In this document: piece by piece, positions 28,404 through 36,625 of the stretch
How the letters are laid out: every line of letters starts with the position of its first letter
Position numbering within the stretch: position 1 is the stretch's first letter
Origin: an uncultured Flavobacteriaceae bacterium
GTDB lineage: Bacteria; Bacteroidota; Bacteroidia; Flavobacteriales; Flavobacteriaceae
DNA: 64,000 nucleotides
Direction of reading: 5' to 3'
NCBI GenBank assembly: GCA_913065125.1
Contig: CAJYAG010000002.1
Location: 620,001 to 684,000 of the forward strand
Translations under genes and position numbers: made by a program
Notes under the pieces: model-generated
Told to the model about the DNA's origin: nothing
Databases searched by the model: none
Seen by the model: only the letters and a program-made list of their open reading frames with translations

Positions 28404-29081
28404 TTAGTGATTGAAATGATGAAATAATGCAATAACAATAAACCCAAACGGAATTAAGATTGCATATAGTTTACCAAAAGTTTTCAATCCTTTAGTATAT
28501 TTATTATTTGCTCCAACTGATTGGAAAGCTGAGTTAAATCCGTGTAAAAGGTGCAATGCTAAGAATACAAAAGCAACAACATAGGTTCCAACTCGTGCCG
28601 GATTTACAAATTTCTCTTGTAATTCGTGGAAGTATCGCAACTGTCCATCGTGTAGTCCAGACCAATCTCCTTGGATAAATTTGGTATTGATTTCTGGAAA
28701 CCAAAAATCGATAAAGTGCAATACAATAAAAGCTAAAATTGCCAAACCAGACCAAATCATATTTCTACTCATCCAAGTAGAATTTGCTGCTCCGTTGTTT
28801 TTAGCATATTTAATTGTCCTGGCGCTGTTGTTTTTTATTTCCAATACAAAGCCCATTACAAAATGAAATACAACACCAAAAATTAAAACTGGCTGCATTA
28901 CATATTGGATAAGACCGTTGGTTCCCATAAAGTGAGACAACTTATTAAAAGTTGCTCCGTTGTCTGGAAATATTGAAGTTACGTTTATTACAAAGTGTTG
29001 TAATAAGAAAAACATAAGAAAGAAAGCCGAAAGCGCCATGGCAAACTTTCTGGCAATCGAAGAATTTAAGATTCCGCTCAT
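28404..29081 (-). CDS. sdhC: Succinate dehydrogenase cytochrome b subunit
   Basis: A 225-aa membrane protein with five predicted helices (about 15-35, 60-80, 107-128, 155-180, 200-222), as in the single-subunit diheme cytochrome b558 family. Conserved His residues for heme lie in LLQHFVINV, FHFVMGF, VLHFIDFW and ALHLLHGF. It anchors SdhAB and reduces the quinone. First gene of sdhCAB, with a promoter at 29105-29135. Confidence 0.95.
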   Translation of the reverse strand: MSGILNSSIARKFAMALSAFFLMFFLLQHFVINVTSIFPDNGATFNKLSHFMGTNGLIQYVMQPVLIFGVVFHFVMGFVLEIKNNSARTIKYAKNNGAANSTWMSRNMIWSGLAILAFIVLHFIDFWFPEINTKFIQGDWSGLHDGQLRYFHELQEKFVNPARVGTYVVAFVFLALHLLHGFNSAFQSVGANNKYTKGLKTFGKLYAILIPFGFIVIALFHHFNH

Positions 29082-29104
29082 TTTTTGTTAGTTAAGAATT
29101 GGTA

Positions 29105-29135
29105 CAAATTTACATCTATTGATAAGCTTAAGCAA
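29105..29135 (-). promoter_or_regulatory. sdhCAB promoter
   Basis: Reverse strand: TTG at 29133-29135, 20-nt spacer, TAAATTTG at 29105-29112, 23 nt before the sdhC ATG. Excellent match to the flavobacterial consensus. Confidence 0.7.
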
Positions 29136-29179
29136 ACAACTTTTTTGTTTTCTGTAGTATTTAGAATTTGTTTAAATAG

Positions 29180-29794
29180 TTAATAGTTAGAATTTGTCAA
29201 ACATTTATCGTTTTTCCATTTTCCTTTTAGTGCTTTTTTAGCAATTATTTCATCACCACAAGTTAAATAATTTTGGTTTTGATCTTTTTTAATCACTTTA
29301 TAATTGCCAGCTAAAATGCCGTTTACAATTCTATAAATCAATCCATTTTTTGGGTAGGGAATTCCTTTTTCGGTATAAGTAACTCCAACAGCATTGTTAA
29401 ATACATCCATTTCAGAAGAAATCTTATCTGGCGTTTCACCATCTTCTAATTGGTTTTTTTTGTATTGCTGATAATTGCTTTTTTCATGTGCTTTTCCGAG
29501 TGTTAAAGCAGCATTTTTTCCAATTTCTTGGCGCAAACGCGCCATCCAATACGCATGACGAAAAGCATCTACTTGTCCGCCACTTTTATCGCCATCTAAT
29601 AAAGGTGTTTTTGCAATTGAATCTGAAACTCTTTGTGTTTCTTCAGAAACCTTCAATGCTTTTTGAGCTTTAAAAGGATGAAAAACAACCCACGTTTTTT
29701 CAGCGCAAGATAGTTTCTTAAGCTGCTGCCAATTAGATTGAGAAAAACCTTGAAGACTTAATAGAAACCAATAAAAAATCAGTACTTTTTTCAT
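29180..29794 (-). CDS. Exported DUF6973-like protein
   Basis: A 204-aa protein with a signal peptide (MKKVLIFYWFLLSLQGFSQS). The mature domain carries SGGQVDAFRHAYWMARL (Asp76, Arg79, His80), KAHEKSNYQQYKK (His103, Glu104) and SSEMDVFNNAVGVTY (Asp130, Asn133, Asn134, Gly137). The same order of motifs is in the larger lipoprotein at 6718-8163, so both probably share one domain, which I associate with DUF6973. Function unknown; the conserved polar residues suggest a catalytic or metal site. Its start codon lies in the loop of a perfect 16-bp hairpin (29774-29815). Confidence 0.75.
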   Translation of the reverse strand: MKKVLIFYWFLLSLQGFSQSNWQQLKKLSCAEKTWVVFHPFKAQKALKVSEETQRVSDSIAKTPLLDGDKSGGQVDAFRHAYWMARLRQEIGKNAALTLGKAHEKSNYQQYKKNQLEDGETPDKISSEMDVFNNAVGVTYTEKGIPYPKNGLIYRIVNGILAGNYKVIKKDQNQNYLTCGDEIIAKKALKGKWKNDKCLTNSNY

Positions 29795-29815
29795 AAGATA
29801 AAAGTACTGATTTTT
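29774..29815 (-). terminator. 16-bp perfect hairpin, terminator of the upstream gene and enclosing the next start codon
   Basis: On the reverse strand the arms AAAAATCAGTACTTTT and AAAAGTACTGATTTTT enclose a 10-nt loop ATCTTATGAA. A U-rich stretch is built into the 3' arm, so it works as a terminator for the beta-propeller gene ending at 29844. The ATG of the DUF6973-like gene lies in the loop. Confidence 0.8.
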
Positions 29816-29843
29816 AAAATTAGTTACTGTAAAAGGAGAGTGT

Positions 29844-32663
29844 TTATTTCACCTCTAAAGTTTGTTCTTCGTTGTCAACTTTTACGGTATATTTTCCTTT
29901 AGGTAAATAGAAAACTCCGTTTGGCGCTTCTTTTAATTTTATTTTTTTGTTTGCTCTTTCAAAAGCTCTTTTTCCACTTTTAGAAAAAGAAACATCGTAT
30001 TTAGATGTTGTAAAACCTCTATTTACATTTACAGAAAAAGAATTTACCAACACATCGCCTGCATACACAGAAACTTTTGTTTTCTTAGCTGAATTTGAGA
30101 AAACAGAAATGTCTACTTCTGGAGTAAATGGTGTTCCCCATCTAGTACTTCCCCAACGAGATGAAGACCTAATAGTTTCTATTTCAAATAAATGAGTTGC
30201 TTTAGAGTTGTAAGAGTTAAAGCTTTGCAATTTTGAGATGTTTGCTCTATAGATACTTCTTCCGTGCGTACCAACAACCAAATCTTTATCTCTTTTTTGT
30301 ATTACTAAATCATGAACAGCAACATTTGGAAATCCGTTACTAAATGGATGCCAAGCACCTCCGTTATCAAAAGTAACATACAATCCGTTATCTGTTCCTA
30401 AGTATAAAATATGTTCATTTTCTGGATCTTCTTTAATTACGTTTACCGGAGAAGTCGGAATAGTATTTCCAATATTTTTCCATGTTACGCCATAATCATC
30501 AGACATGTATACATACGAAGTAAAATCATCCCAACGATATCCATTTAATGTAACATACACACGTTCTTTTTTATGTGCAGATGCAATCACTCTAGAAACC
30601 CATAAGTTTTTTGGAAATGAATTTGAAATATTTTGCCAAGAATTTCCACCATCTTTTGTTAGGTTTACATGACCATCATCAGAACCCACGTAAATCATAC
30701 CAAATTTAAAAGGACTTTCGCTAATTGTTGTTAGCGTACCGTACGCTACATTTCCTTTTTTCTCTCCAGAAGTTAAATCATCTGAAATAGTACTCCACTC
30801 GTTTCCTTGATTTAAAGAACGATGTAATTTATTACTTCCAAAATACACAATATCTTGATTGTGAGGCGATAATAAAATTGGTGTTTGCCAGTTAAAACGG
30901 AAAGTTTCTCCTTTTACTTTACTTTTTGGGGTGATGTATGTACGTGTTCCTTTTCCTAAATCTAATCGGAAATAACTTCCAAATTGAGAACCTGTATACA
31001 CAATATTATGGTCTCTACTATCAACCTGAACTTGCATTCCGTCTCCTCCCATAATGGATTTATGTGGATTTTGACCAGAACCTTCCCATCTTTTGTCTAT
31101 TCTAGCATTATTTGGTCCGTACCAAACACCATTGTCTTGAAGTCCGCCATACACATTATATGGTTTTTCGTTATCCACGAAAATTGAATAATATTGACCA
31201 ACTGGTGCATAATTTAATTTGCTCCAACTTTCTCCATCATCATAACTCATATTAACTCCACCATCATTTCCATTAATTAAATGTCCAGACCGTTTTGGGT
31301 TTATCCAAAAAGCTTGATGATCTGCATGTACATTTTCTTTTCCAATTGAAGTAAATGTTTGTCCGGCATCTTTAGATTTGTGTAAAGTAATTCCTAAAAT
31401 ATATATGGCATTTTTATCTTGAGGATCTACTCTAATTTCTCCGAAATAATATCCGTAAGAAGAATACAAACTCAATTTTTCTTTATTTTTCTTTTTCCAA
31501 GATTTACCACCGTTTGTGGTCATAAAAACTTCTGCACCAGTAACTGCTGCAGCGGTAACGGCTTGAGTACTTTGTAAAAAAGCAGGAACTTCTCCTGGTG
31601 ATAAAGCACTAGATTGCACAAAGTTTTTAATGTTTAAAGCTCTGTATTTTTCATGAAAACCAAGAGATTTTAAATAGGTGTCAATTTCTTTGTTATCTAG
31701 TTTCACAAATTCTTCTGAAGTAATGTTTTGAAATATTTGACTGTTAAAAGCAACCGCTGTCGGACTGTTTTTCCCTTTCGTTTCTTTAAACTCAAATTGA
31801 CTGTCGTGAAGAGCGTACACGGTGTTTTCGTCATAAACAGCTAAACCAATTCTACCAACTCCACTTCCAGTAGGGAAACCATTTCCAGAAATATTTGTCC
31901 AGTTTTCTCCACCATCAACACTTTTGTAAATAGCAGAATTAGAACCGCTTCCAACAAAGTTCCATGCTTTTCTATCACGTTCCCAAGAAGCAGCATATAA
32001 AACATTAAAATTATTTGGTGCAGGTTCTATATCAATAAAACCAGTATTTTCATCAATGTATAATTTTTTACTCCACGTTTTACCGCCATCAATTGTTTTA
32101 AAAATACCTCTTTCTGTATTTGAAGAATATAAATGACCAATTACAGCAATTAAAACTTCGTTTGAATTGTTTGGATTGATGATAATTCTACTAACGTGAT
32201 GCGAATCTGTTAGTCCAACATTTTCCCATGTTTTTCCGTTATCGGTAGACTTTAAAACTCCAATTCCTGCATACGAAGATCTTGATGAATTTTTTTCTCC
32301 AGTTCCAACCCAGATTGTATTACTTTTCCAATCTACAGCAATATCTCCAATATTTTGAGTTTGAGAAGTATCCATTATTGGTGTAAACGTAATTCCGTTA
32401 TTTTTTGTGTGCCATAAACCTCCAGAAGCATATCCAACATAAAACTCTGTTGGGTCGTTTGGGTTTACATCTAAATCTGCAACACGACCACTCATAACAG
32501 TAGGGCCAATGTTAGTAAATTTGATGTTTTTTACAATAGAATTTTTAGTTAAAGCGTCTTTTTGATTTAAAGCTTTTTCTATCTGATTAGCAGATGTTGT
32601 TTGCTGAGCATTTATTGATGATACAATAAGCAAAGCTGCAAAAAAAGTAGTTATTTTTTTCAT
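29844..32663 (-). CDS. Secreted sortilin/BNR-type beta-propeller protein
   Basis: A 939-aa protein with a signal peptide (MKKITTFFAALLIVSSINA). It consists of two large VPS10/BNR-type propellers: repeated S-x-D-x-G-x-T-W Asp-box motifs are seen as STDNGKTW, TIDGGKTW, SVDGGENW, TTNGGKSW, SKDAGQTF, SYDDGESW, TKDGGNSW and SDDYGVTW. The C-terminal 120 residues form beta-sandwich-like modules ending in KGKYTVKVDNEEQTLEVK. Family members are loosely named glycosyl hydrolases, but no sialidase catalytic Arg triad can be asserted. Likely periplasmic or outer surface, possibly an exo-acting or scaffold protein. Confidence 0.8.
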   Translation of the reverse strand: MKKITTFFAALLIVSSINAQQTTSANQIEKALNQKDALTKNSIVKNIKFTNIGPTVMSGRVADLDVNPNDPTEFYVGYASGGLWHTKNNGITFTPIMDTSQTQNIGDIAVDWKSNTIWVGTGEKNSSRSSYAGIGVLKSTDNGKTWENVGLTDSHHVSRIIINPNNSNEVLIAVIGHLYSSNTERGIFKTIDGGKTWSKKLYIDENTGFIDIEPAPNNFNVLYAASWERDRKAWNFVGSGSNSAIYKSVDGGENWTNISGNGFPTGSGVGRIGLAVYDENTVYALHDSQFEFKETKGKNSPTAVAFNSQIFQNITSEEFVKLDNKEIDTYLKSLGFHEKYRALNIKNFVQSSALSPGEVPAFLQSTQAVTAAAVTGAEVFMTTNGGKSWKKKNKEKLSLYSSYGYYFGEIRVDPQDKNAIYILGITLHKSKDAGQTFTSIGKENVHADHQAFWINPKRSGHLINGNDGGVNMSYDDGESWSKLNYAPVGQYYSIFVDNEKPYNVYGGLQDNGVWYGPNNARIDKRWEGSGQNPHKSIMGGDGMQVQVDSRDHNIVYTGSQFGSYFRLDLGKGTRTYITPKSKVKGETFRFNWQTPILLSPHNQDIVYFGSNKLHRSLNQGNEWSTISDDLTSGEKKGNVAYGTLTTISESPFKFGMIYVGSDDGHVNLTKDGGNSWQNISNSFPKNLWVSRVIASAHKKERVYVTLNGYRWDDFTSYVYMSDDYGVTWKNIGNTIPTSPVNVIKEDPENEHILYLGTDNGLYVTFDNGGAWHPFSNGFPNVAVHDLVIQKRDKDLVVGTHGRSIYRANISKLQSFNSYNSKATHLFEIETIRSSSRWGSTRWGTPFTPEVDISVFSNSAKKTKVSVYAGDVLVNSFSVNVNRGFTTSKYDVSFSKSGKRAFERANKKIKLKEAPNGVFYLPKGKYTVKVDNEEQTLEVK

Positions 32664-32773
32664 GATTAGTTATTTGGTGGCTCAAGTTAGTATTTGTAAA
32701 AGAGATTACAAAAATTCTGAGGAGGCAATTCTTAGTTTTAACAAAATGTTATCATATCCAATAGAAATCAACG

Positions 32774-32781
32774 TATCTTTG
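32774..32781 (+). promoter_or_regulatory. -7 element of rhlE
   Basis: TATCTTTG, exact to consensus, about 53 bp before the ATG; a weak TTA lies at the -33 distance. The leader would be about 47 nt. Confidence 0.45.
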
Positions 32782-32834
32782 CATAAATTCTTAAATGACA
32801 ATTTCTCTTAGACGTCATTTTATAAAACACATGT

Positions 32835-34112
32835 ATGTCATTTCAATCATTAGGATTAAACAACGCTTTGTTAAAAGCTGTTGAAAAACAAGGGTATAAA
32901 ACTCCATCACCAATTCAAGAAAAAGCAATTCCTTTAATTTTAGAAGGTAAAGATGTGTTGGCATCTGCACAAACAGGAACAGGAAAAACAGCGGGATTTA
33001 CCTTGCCAATGTTGCAAATTTTAGACGCCACAAGAAGTGATAAATTTAGACCAATTAGAGCGTTAGTATTAACGCCAACAAGAGAATTGGCTGCTCAGGT
33101 GTATGATAATGTTAGAGATTATGGAGCGTATTTAAACATGAAATCTACTGTTGTTTTTGGAGGTGTAAAAGCAAAAGCTCAAATAGCAACAATTAGACAA
33201 GGAGTAGATGTTTTGGTGGCAACACCAGGAAGGTTACTTGATTTAGAAAACCAGAATGCATTGTCTTTAAAAAGAGTAGAAATTTTAGTGCTGGATGAAG
33301 CCGACCGAATGTTAGACATGGGTTTTTTAAGAGATATCAAAAAAATTATGAGTTTGATGCCAGCTAAGCGTCAAAATTTATTGTTTTCTGCAACATTTTC
33401 TAAAGAAATAAAAGCGTTAGCAGCTGGAATTCTTCACAATCCTGTTTTGGTAGAAGCAACACCACAAAATTCTACTGCAGAAAAGGTAGATCAAAAAATA
33501 TATCGTGTAGATAAAGGGCAAAAAACAGCATTAATAACAAAGTTAATTTCTGACGGAAATTGGAAACAAGTGCTGGTTTTTACAAGAACAAAACATGGAG
33601 CAAATAAGCTTACCAAAAAATTAGTTGCAAGTAAAATTTCTGCTGCCGCAATTCACGGAAATAAAAGTCAAGGCGCTAGAACAAAAGCCTTGGCACAATT
33701 TAAAACAAATGATATAAGAGTTTTAGTAGCAACCGATATTGCTGCTCGTGGTTTAGACATACCGTTATTGCCACATGTTATTAATTTCGAATTGCCAAAT
33801 GTTCCTGAAGATTATATTCATAGAATTGGAAGAACAGGAAGAGCTGGAGCCAAAGGAGAAGCGTTGTCTTTAGTGTGTATTGAAGAAATGGAATACGTAA
33901 GGCAAATAGAAAAATTATTAGGACAAAAACTAGAATCTGAAGTTATTGAGGGTTTTGAGCCAAATAATACTACAGAACCTGGTAAACCAACTTCTAATAA
34001 ACCAAAGAAGAAAAATCACACTCCAAGAAATAATTCAAAAAAGCCTGTAAATAACAATAGAAAAAGAAATGATAATCGTTCTTCAAGAAGAGATAGTAGT
34101 AAAAGAAGATAA
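32835..34112 (+). CDS. rhlE: DEAD-box RNA helicase, RhlE type
   Basis: A 425-aa ATP-dependent RNA helicase. Q motif [19 protein letters not shown], Walker A AQTGTGKT (45-52), [21 protein letters not shown] box [12 protein letters not shown] motif LLFSATFS, and C-terminal motifs [13 protein letters not shown] and [10 protein letters not shown] are all intact. The last 60 residues form a Lys/Arg/Asn/Ser-rich tail for RNA contact. RhlE proteins act in ribosome assembly and cold adaptation; the neighbouring convergent cold-shock gene shares that theme. Confidence 0.95.
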   Translation: MSFQSLGLNNALLKAVEKQGYKTPSPIQEKAIPLILEGKDVLASAQTGTGKTAGFTLPMLQILDATRSDKFRPIRALVLTPTRELAAQVYDNVRDYGAYLNMKSTVVFGGVKAKAQIATIRQGVDVLVATPGRLLDLENQNALSLKRVEILVLDEADRMLDMGFLRDIKKIMSLMPAKRQNLLFSATFSKEIKALAAGILHNPVLVEATPQNSTAEKVDQKIYRVDKGQKTALITKLISDGNWKQVLVFTRTKHGANKLTKKLVASKISAAAIHGNKSQGARTKALAQFKTNDIRVLVATDIAARGLDIPLLPHVINFELPNVPEDYIHRIGRTGRAGAKGEALSLVCIEEMEYVRQIEKLLGQKLESEVIEGFEPNNTTEPGKPTSNKPKKKNHTPRNNSKKPVNNNRKRNDNRSSRRDSSKRR

Positions 34113-34135
34113 TTTCAAACAACTTTATACAATCA

Positions 34136-34168
34136 AAAACGCCTATCAAATTAATTGATAGGCGTTTT
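34136..34168. terminator. Bidirectional terminator between rhlE and the cold-shock gene
   Basis: Perfect 14-bp stem AAAACGCCTATCAA / TTGATAGGCGTTTT with 5-nt loop; T-runs on both strands, serving both convergent genes. Confidence 0.9.
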
Positions 34169-34190
34169 ATAATAAAAAAAAGTTTATATC

Positions 34191-34382
34191 TTAGATAACT
34201 TTTACGTTAACTGCGTTCATTCCTTTTCTACCTTCTTGTAAGTCAAATTCTACGTCATCACCTTCTCTAATCTCATCGATTAATCCAGAAATGTGTACAA
34301 AATGTTCTTTGTTTGTGTCTTCTTCAGTGATGAATCCAAATCCTTTAGACTCATTGAAAAATTTTACTGTACCTTTACTCAT
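34191..34382 (-). CDS. cspA: Cold-shock domain protein (CspA family)
   Basis: A 63-aa nucleic-acid chaperone. RNP1 is KGFGFIT (residues 13-19) and RNP2 HFVHIS (27-32 region, reads EHFVHIS), in the standard five-stranded OB fold; the C terminus ends MNAVNVKVI, as in short flavobacterial Csps. These bind single-stranded RNA/DNA and melt structures. A -7 element at 34412-34419 predicts a leader of about 25 nt, much shorter than the thermoregulated leader of enteric cspA, so cold induction by the same mechanism is not supported. Confidence 0.96.
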   Translation of the reverse strand: MSKGTVKFFNESKGFGFITEEDTNKEHFVHISGLIDEIREGDDVEFDLQEGRKGMNAVNVKVI

Positions 34383-34411
34383 TGTAATAATAATTAAAAT
34401 AATATTAGCTG

Positions 34412-34419
34412 CAAAGATA
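34412..34419 (-). promoter_or_regulatory. -7 element of the cold-shock gene
   Basis: Reverse strand TATCTTTG, 29 bp before the ATG. No TTG at the usual distance. Confidence 0.45.
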
Positions 34420-34563
34420 CTATATATAAATAATATATCGCTTCTTTTTTATTTTATTTTTTTCAAAAGCAACTTTTTTGATTTTTGATAACCAGTTGAA
34501 AATCAAATATTCTTGAAGATTTAGTATTCGTTTTATAGTAAAACTGTACTGGAGTTTTTAATA

Positions 34564-34601
34564 ATACAAAGAAATCTTCTTTGTATAAATTACTACATTT
34601 G
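34564..34601 (+). promoter_or_regulatory. pepP promoter with overlapping 10-bp palindrome
   Basis: TACATTTG at 34594-34601 matches the -7 consensus, 22 bp before the ATG. Just upstream, ATACAAAGAA-ATC-TTCTTTGTAT (34564-34586) is a perfect inverted repeat that would cover the -33 region, so it is a candidate operator. Confidence 0.5.
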
Positions 34602-34623
34602 TCTCTCTAAAACACTTTCACAC

Positions 34624-35916
34624 ATGAAATATCATTTAATAGATAATCAACTTTATATAAAAAATAGAGCAAAATTTACCGCTCAAATGAAACCCAAATC
34701 GATAGCGGTATTCAATTCAAACGATATCTTTACAACAGGGGCAGATAGTACTTTGCCTTTTCATCAGCATAGAGATATTTTTTATTTAAGCGGTGTAGAT
34801 CAAGAAGAAAGTATATTGTTGTTATTTCCAGATGCATTAGATAAGAAACACAAAGAGGTTTTATTTGTAACAGAAACAAATAATCATATTGCAATTTGGG
34901 AAGGAGCAAAATTAAACAAAGAACAAGCAACTGAAACTTCTGGTGTACAAACGGCGTATTGGTTAAGCGATTTTGATAAAGTATTTTTTGATTTAATGAC
35001 CGAAGCAGAAACAATTTACTTCAATACAAACGAACATTACCGTCAGTCAGTAGCGTTAGAAAGTAGAGAAGATCGATTTATAAAAAGCGTTAAAGATAAA
35101 TTTCCGGCGCATAATTGGGCAAAGAGTTTTCCAATTTTACAAAGCATTAGAGGTGTAAAAGAACCACAAGAATTAGAATTGTTACAAACTGCATGTAATA
35201 TCACCGAAAAAGGATTTAGAAGAATTTTAGGATTTGTAAAACCAGGTGTAATGGAGTATGAGATTGAAGCGGAATTTATGCATGAATTTTTGAGAAATCG
35301 GTCTAAAGGATTTGCATATACACCCATAATTGGCTCTGGTTACAATGCTTGTGTATTGCATTATATAGAAAACAATCAGCAATGTAAAGATGGCGATATG
35401 CTATTGATGGATGTTGGCGCCGAATATGCAAATTATTCTTCTGATATGTCTAGGGCAATTCCGGTTTCTGGAAGATTTACAGACCGACAAAAAGCTGTTT
35501 ACAATGCGGTTAATCATGTAAAAGAAGAGGCAACAAAAATGCTTGTTCCTGGAACAATTTGGGCAGAATATCACAAAGAAGTTGGTAAAATTATGACTTC
35601 AGAATTGTTAAGTTTAGGATTAATTGACAAAGCTGATGTGCAAAATGAAGATGTAAATTGGCCAGCGTATAAAAAGTATTTTATGCACGGAACATCACAT
35701 CATATGGGATTGGATACACACGATTATGGTGAATTAAAAAAGCCAATGAAAGCTAACATGGTTTTTACAGTTGAACCTGGAATTTACATTCCTGAAGAAA
35801 ATATGGGAATTCGTTTAGAAGATGATGTTGTGATTCAAGAAAAAGGAGAACCATTTAATTTGATGCAAAATATCCCGATTTTAGCCGAAGAAATTGAAGA
35901 TTTAATGAATCAATAG
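34624..35916 (+). CDS. pepP: Xaa-Pro aminopeptidase (peptidase M24B)
   Basis: A 430-aa aminopeptidase P removing N-terminal residues that precede proline. The N-terminal creatinase-like domain (1-175) is followed by the pita-bread metallopeptidase. Metal ligands are seen in order: LLMDVGAEYANY (Asp), YSSDMSRAIP (Asp), MHGTSHHMGLDTHD (His), VFTVEPGIYIP (Glu) and GIRLEDDVV (Glu). Length is usual. Cytoplasmic, no signal peptide. Monocistronic, with a terminator at 35936-35961. Confidence 0.95.
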   Translation: MKYHLIDNQLYIKNRAKFTAQMKPKSIAVFNSNDIFTTGADSTLPFHQHRDIFYLSGVDQEESILLLFPDALDKKHKEVLFVTETNNHIAIWEGAKLNKEQATETSGVQTAYWLSDFDKVFFDLMTEAETIYFNTNEHYRQSVALESREDRFIKSVKDKFPAHNWAKSFPILQSIRGVKEPQELELLQTACNITEKGFRRILGFVKPGVMEYEIEAEFMHEFLRNRSKGFAYTPIIGSGYNACVLHYIENNQQCKDGDMLLMDVGAEYANYSSDMSRAIPVSGRFTDRQKAVYNAVNHVKEEATKMLVPGTIWAEYHKEVGKIMTSELLSLGLIDKADVQNEDVNWPAYKKYFMHGTSHHMGLDTHDYGELKKPMKANMVFTVEPGIYIPEENMGIRLEDDVVIQEKGEPFNLMQNIPILAEEIEDLMNQ

Positions 35917-35935
35917 CAAAACATAAAATAATGTT

Positions 35936-35961
35936 AAAAGCGAGTGAAAACTCGCTTTTTT
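35936..35961 (+). terminator. Intrinsic terminator of pepP
   Basis: AAAAGCGAGT / ACTCGCTTTT with GAAA loop and T-run. Confidence 0.9.
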
Positions 35962-36024
35962 AATGTCTAAAAATATTGAAATTCGATTAAAAGCAATATT
36001 TTCGCTTACTTCTGATAAAGCCTC

Positions 36025-36591
36025 ATGAGTAAAAAAGCGAATAAGAAAAAACAAGCCAAAGTTTTACGAACCTTTAGAAAAGTGCATCGAATAACTGGAG
36101 CAACGTTGTTTATTTTCTTTTTTGTGGTTTCTATTAGTGCTTTACTTCTTGGATGGAAAAAAAACAGTTTTGATTATTTACTTTCAAAAACCTACGAAGG
36201 CAGTTCTACAGAGTTAAAAAACTGGTTGCCAATAGATAGTTTACACACCAAAGCGAATTTCTATTTTAAAGAACACATTTCTTTAGAAGTAGAACCTGTT
36301 GTTGATAGAATTGATATTAGAAAAGAAAAAGGAACTGCAAAATTTATTTTTGAAAACTATTACGGAATTCAAGTAGATGGAGCAACAGGAGATTTATTGC
36401 ATGTAGAAAGACGGCGATCTGATTTTATAGAAGGCATACACGATGGTTCTGCATTAGATATCTATTTTAATACTTCTGGAGATCCTATAAAATTGATTTA
36501 TACAACAGTAATGAGTTTGGCTTTGTTGTTATTTACCATTACTGGATTTTGGTTATGGTTAGGTCCAATAAGAATGCGAAAAGGAAGATAA
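36025..36591 (+). CDS. PepSY-associated membrane protein
   Basis: A 188-aa protein with an N-terminal basic segment, a transmembrane helix (about 27-47, GATLFIFFFVVSISALLLGW preceded by the RKVHRITG motif typical of PepSY-TM proteins), a periplasmic PepSY-like region (YYGIQVDGATGDLLHVERRR), and a second helix near the C terminus (about 155-178). PepSY_TM proteins are often linked to iron reduction or peptidase inhibition; this short two-helix form resembles those near TonB iron receptors, but none is adjacent. Specific role unknown. Confidence 0.8.
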   Translation: MSKKANKKKQAKVLRTFRKVHRITGATLFIFFFVVSISALLLGWKKNSFDYLLSKTYEGSSTELKNWLPIDSLHTKANFYFKEHISLEVEPVVDRIDIRKEKGTAKFIFENYYGIQVDGATGDLLHVERRRSDFIEGIHDGSALDIYFNTSGDPIKLIYTTVMSLALLLFTITGFWLWLGPIRMRKGR

Positions 36592-36625
36592 AAACACTCT
36601 AATAGTCAATATTTTAAAAACCCAA

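Noticed and set aside
29844..32663. Calling the beta-propeller protein a sialidase or glycosidase
   Set aside because: Asp boxes occur in many VPS10/BNR propellers; catalytic residues of sialidases could not be identified.
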